Shown one piece after another: positions 6,161-8,254 of a DNA stretch of 8,254 nucleotides. The stretch is from Methylococcaceae bacterium UBA1147 (GTDB lineage: Bacteria > Pseudomonadota > Gammaproteobacteria > Methylococcales > UBA1147). A program made the translations under genes and the position numbers. Where the stretch lies: NCBI GenBank assembly GCA_002311315.1, contig DBZZ01000043.1, positions 1 through 8,254 on the forward strand, written 5' to 3'. The notes under the pieces were generated by a model. The model was not told where the DNA came from. It saw only the letters and a program-made list of their open reading frames with translations, and searched no databases. How positions within the stretch are numbered: position 1 is the first letter of the stretch; each line of letters begins with the position of its first letter.

Positions 6161-6205
6161 TTGATCATACTCAATTGAAGGTAGGCCTCTTGTTCGAAAA
6201 GGGGC

Positions 6206-6229
6206 TGCCAGGAAAAGAAAACGCTGGCA
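6206..6229. repeat. spaced inverted repeat in the lbcA/hemA divergent spacer
   Basis: TGCCAG (6206-6211) and CTGGCA (6224-6229) are exact inverted half-sites separated by 12 bases, so their centres are 18 bases apart, within two helical turns. They lie 46 bases upstream of the lbcA start and 96 upstream of hemA. This geometry would suit a dimeric regulator, but the half-sites are short and I recognise no known consensus. Confidence 0.3.
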
Positions 6230-6266
6230 ACAAACACGGAGACCACCCGACCGATAAAGAATCAGC

Positions 6267-6303
6267 TTGGACTATTGGACGGAAAATTTCTAAAATTATA
6301 CCT
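6267..6303 (+). promoter_or_regulatory. putative hemA promoter region
   Basis: Two direct copies of TTGGAC (6267-6272 and 6275-6280) sit at -35-like distance from two -10 candidates in an AT-rich run: TAAAAT (6291-6296, 18 bases after the first copy) and TATACC (6298-6303, 17 bases after the second). Initiation just downstream would leave a short leader of about 10-20 bases before the hemA ATG. The -10 TAAAAT matches five of six positions; the -35 boxes match only the first three. Confidence 0.35.
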
Positions 6304-6324
6304 TGTGTCGCTTCGAAACGAGCA

Positions 6325-7593
6325 ATGACCCTTCTCGCGTTAGGCATCAACCACAATACGGCTCCGGTCAGTATAAGGGAAAAACTCTCCTTTTCCGTAG
6401 ACGTTCTAAAACCGGCATTGCAGGAACTGGTAACCGTTGCGGACATCAGGGAAGCCGCGATTCTTTCAACCTGCAACCGAACCGAATTCTACTGCTGCGG
6501 CATTCAGGCGCGGGAAATCAACAGGCTGCTGGACTGGATCGCCCGCTACAGGAACCTGCGCCCGGAAGATTTCACCCCGTACCTGTACACTCACACGGAA
6601 AAGCATCTTGTCCGGCATATGTTTCGCGTTGCCTGTGGTCTCGATTCGCTGGTCATTGGTGAACCCCAGATCCTCGGCCAGATGAAATCGGCCTACCAGG
6701 CAGCTTCCGATGCGGGAACACTCGGAAAATCACTCGGCGAACTGTTCCGCTCCAGCTTTTCCACCGCCAAAAAGGTTCGCACCGATACCTCGATTGGCTC
6801 GAGTCCTGTTTCCGTTGCATTTGCCGCTGTTCGGCTGGCGCAGCAGATCTTTGACAACTTGAGCGAGCAGACCGCCCTGCTCATCGGCGCAGGCGAAACC
6901 ATGGAGCTGGCTGCCCGACACCTTCGACAGCAGAATATCGGACATCTGATCATCGCCAACCGTACACTCGAAAAAGCCCGGGTGCTGGCCGAGCGCTTCG
7001 ACGGGCACCCCATTTTCCTTTCCGACATCCCCTCTTTTCTTGCCCAGGCAGATATCATTGTCTCTTCGACTGCCAGCCAGTTGCCCATTCTTGGCAAGGG
7101 CCGGGTGGAAAGCGCGATCAAGCAACGCAAGCACAAGCCCATGCTGATGATCGACCTGGGTGTACCAAGGGACATCGAGCCGGAAGTAGAGCAGCTTAAC
7201 GATGTTTTCCTGTACACGGTAGACGACTTGGAAAACACCATCCAAGACAACATCAAATCGCGTCAGGAAGCAGCCGAACAGGCGGAGGAGATCATTGACG
7301 ACCAGGTTGAAAACTTCCTGGCCTGGCTGCGAGAGGAAGGTGCCGTTGGCACGATTCGCAAGCTGCGGGCCCAGGCCGAATCAACCCGGGACGAAAGTCT
7401 CGAAAAGGCCTTGTCAGCACTGAGAAACGGACAGGACCCCGAGCAAACCATGGAATACCTGGCATATCTGCTAACCAACAAGCTGATCCACATCCCCACC
7501 GTACAATTGAGACAGGCCGGGCGGGAAGAAAGACAAGAAGTTCTGGACGCCGCGCAAGAATTGTTCAACCTCAAACCAAAAACCACCCAATGA
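6325..7593 (+). CDS. hemA: glutamyl-tRNA reductase
   Basis: This cytosolic enzyme reduces glutamyl-tRNA(Glu) with NADPH to glutamate-1-semialdehyde, the first committed step of the C5 route to tetrapyrroles. It has 422 residues (E. coli: 418). The N-terminal catalytic domain opens TLLALGINHNTAPVSIRE; the nucleophile is Cys50 in STCNRTE, and His98 precedes the signature MFRVACGLDSLVIGEPQILGQ (99-119). The Rossmann NADPH domain has LLIGAGETMELAARHL (185-200), ANRTLEKA and IDLGVPRDIEP (276-286). A helical dimerisation domain follows from about 310. The frame is open upstream to 6088, but the conserved N-terminus fixes the ATG at 6325. Its ribosome site is weak (ACGAG region). The stop overlaps the prfA start (ATGA), implying translational coupling. 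Confidence 0.98.
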   Translation: MTLLALGINHNTAPVSIREKLSFSVDVLKPALQELVTVADIREAAILSTCNRTEFYCCGIQAREINRLLDWIARYRNLRPEDFTPYLYTHTEKHLVRHMFRVACGLDSLVIGEPQILGQMKSAYQAASDAGTLGKSLGELFRSSFSTAKKVRTDTSIGSSPVSVAFAAVRLAQQIFDNLSEQTALLIGAGETMELAARHLRQQNIGHLIIANRTLEKARVLAERFDGHPIFLSDIPSFLAQADIIVSSTASQLPILGKGRVESAIKQRKHKPMLMIDLGVPRDIEPEVEQLNDVFLYTVDDLENTIQDNIKSRQEAAEQAEEIIDDQVENFLAWLREEGAVGTIRKLRAQAESTRDESLEKALSALRNGQDPEQTMEYLAYLLTNKLIHIPTVQLRQAGREERQEVLDAAQELFNLKPKTTQ

Positions 7594-8254
7594 AAGGTTC
7601 TATCCAAATCAAACTTGAAAACCTGTCGGACCGCTACGAAGAAATCGCGGCATTGCTGGCCGAACCCGCAATCCAGAACGACCAGAACAGGTTTCGCGCA
7701 CTCAGCCGCGAGTACGCTCAACTCGAACCGGTCATCACCTGCTTCTCCCGCCATCGAAAAATCCTCGATGAAATCAATTCGACCAGATCCCTTCTCGACG
7801 ACAGTGACAAAGAATTACAGGCCATGGCCAAAGAAGAGATCGAACGAAACGTCAAGGAACAGGAAGCCCTGGAACGCGAACTGGAAATCCTGTTGCTACC
7901 GAGAGACCCGAACGACAAACGCAACATCTTCCTCGAAATCCGTGCCGGGACGGGAGGCGCCGAGGCGGCGATTTTCTCCGGGGACCTGTCACGCATGTAC
8001 CACCGTTATGCCGAACGCAACGGTTGGGCAATCGAAACGATCAGCGAAAACATCGGAGAACACGGCGGTTACAAGGAAATCATCCACCGTGTATCCGGCC
8101 AGGCAGTGTACTCGAAGCTGAAGTTCGAATCCGGCGCCCATCGCGTGCAACGAGTACCGGAGACGGAGTCGCAGGGTAGAATTCACACTTCAGCCTGTAC
8201 CGTGGCCATCATCCCTGAAGCCGAAGAAATCGACGAGATCGAAATCAATCCGGC
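7590..8254 (+). CDS. prfA: peptide chain release factor 1, 3' end outside window
   Basis: RF1 recognises UAA and UAG stop codons and triggers peptide release. The first 221 codons are visible, with no stop. Order: N-terminal helical domain 1 (about 1-104), then domain 2 with FLEIRAGTGGAEAAIFSGDL (114-132), GEHGGYKEI (156-164) and ESGAHRVQRVP, ending in the codon-recognition tripeptide Pro190-Glu191-Thr192 (PxT type; PAT in E. coli), which marks RF1 rather than RF2. HTSACTVAIIPE follows. The catalytic GGQ loop lies beyond 8254. The E. coli GGDEA segment reads GGAEA here (Ala124). The start ATG is at 7590-7592, overlapping the hemA TGA by four bases; the alternative +1 frame here is a shadow. 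In E. coli prmC, encoding the RF methyltransferase, follows. Confidence 0.97.
   Translation, partial: MKGSIQIKLENLSDRYEEIAALLAEPAIQNDQNRFRALSREYAQLEPVITCFSRHRKILDEINSTRSLLDDSDKELQAMAKEEIERNVKEQEALERELEILLLPRDPNDKRNIFLEIRAGTGGAEAAIFSGDLSRMYHRYAERNGWAIETISENIGEHGGYKEIIHRVSGQAVYSKLKFESGAHRVQRVPETESQGRIHTSACTVAIIPEAEEIDEIEINP

Noticed and set aside
6088..6324. 79-residue N-terminal extension of hemA
   Set aside because: It overlaps the start of lbcA on the other strand and the promoter region, and the GluTR N-terminus begins exactly at the ATG at 6325.
6693..7256. Minus-strand open frames of 187 and 171 codons antisense to hemA
   Set aside because: They overlap each other and the conserved Rossmann domain of hemA; the Ser/Arg/Cys-rich translations look like codon-shadow artefacts.
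7615..8121. Plus-strand frame of 168 codons overlapping prfA
   Set aside because: The prfA frame from 7590 matches RF1 residue by residue; this +1 frame is very rich in Arg, Ser and Thr and is a shadow.

Overview
The window is a conserved housekeeping block from a gammaproteobacterium. Evidence: every large reading frame matches a core gene (hemA, prfA, lolB, ispE, prs, rplY, pth), key residues align with the Escherichia coli proteins, and the tRNA genes encode CCA. The order prfA-hemA / lbcA-lolB-ispE-tRNA-Gln-prs-rplY-pth is, from memory, the Pseudomonas arrangement rather than the enterobacterial one. L25 is the long two-domain (CTC-type) form, not the short E. coli form, which also argues for a non-enteric gammaproteobacterium. 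I cannot name the genus.

Layout. From 6160 leftward everything is on the minus strand: an outer-membrane TPR lipoprotein (LbcA-like), LolB, IspE, tRNA-Gln(TTG), PRPP synthetase, ribosomal protein L25 and peptidyl-tRNA hydrolase. These are separated by short gaps of about 40 to 90 bases and look like one transcription path. After a 160-base spacer with a good promoter come tRNA-Tyr(GTA) and a tRNA-Gly(TCC) cut by the left window edge. From 6325 rightward on the plus strand are hemA (glutamyl-tRNA reductase) and prfA (release factor 1), overlapping by ATGA; prfA is cut by the right edge. The 164-base divergent spacer 6161-6324 should hold the promoters of both directions.

How the genes fit together. 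LolB inserts lipoproteins into the outer membrane, and its upstream neighbour is itself a predicted outer-membrane lipoprotein. IspE (isoprenoid precursors) and Prs (PRPP for nucleotides, His, Trp, NAD) are central metabolism. L25, Pth, RF1 and three tRNAs serve translation. HemA uses charged tRNA-Glu to start tetrapyrrole synthesis, so much of the block touches tRNA.

I see no mobile element, CRISPR array, defence gene or undescribed system. The points worth a second look are small: a perfect terminator-like palindrome over the catalytic-His codon of pth, an in-frame hexanucleotide repeat at the 3' end of rplY, TTG starts on pth and prs, a palindrome filling the spacer of the tRNA promoter, and the tRNA-Tyr/Gly pair next to pth where ychF stands in Pseudomonas.
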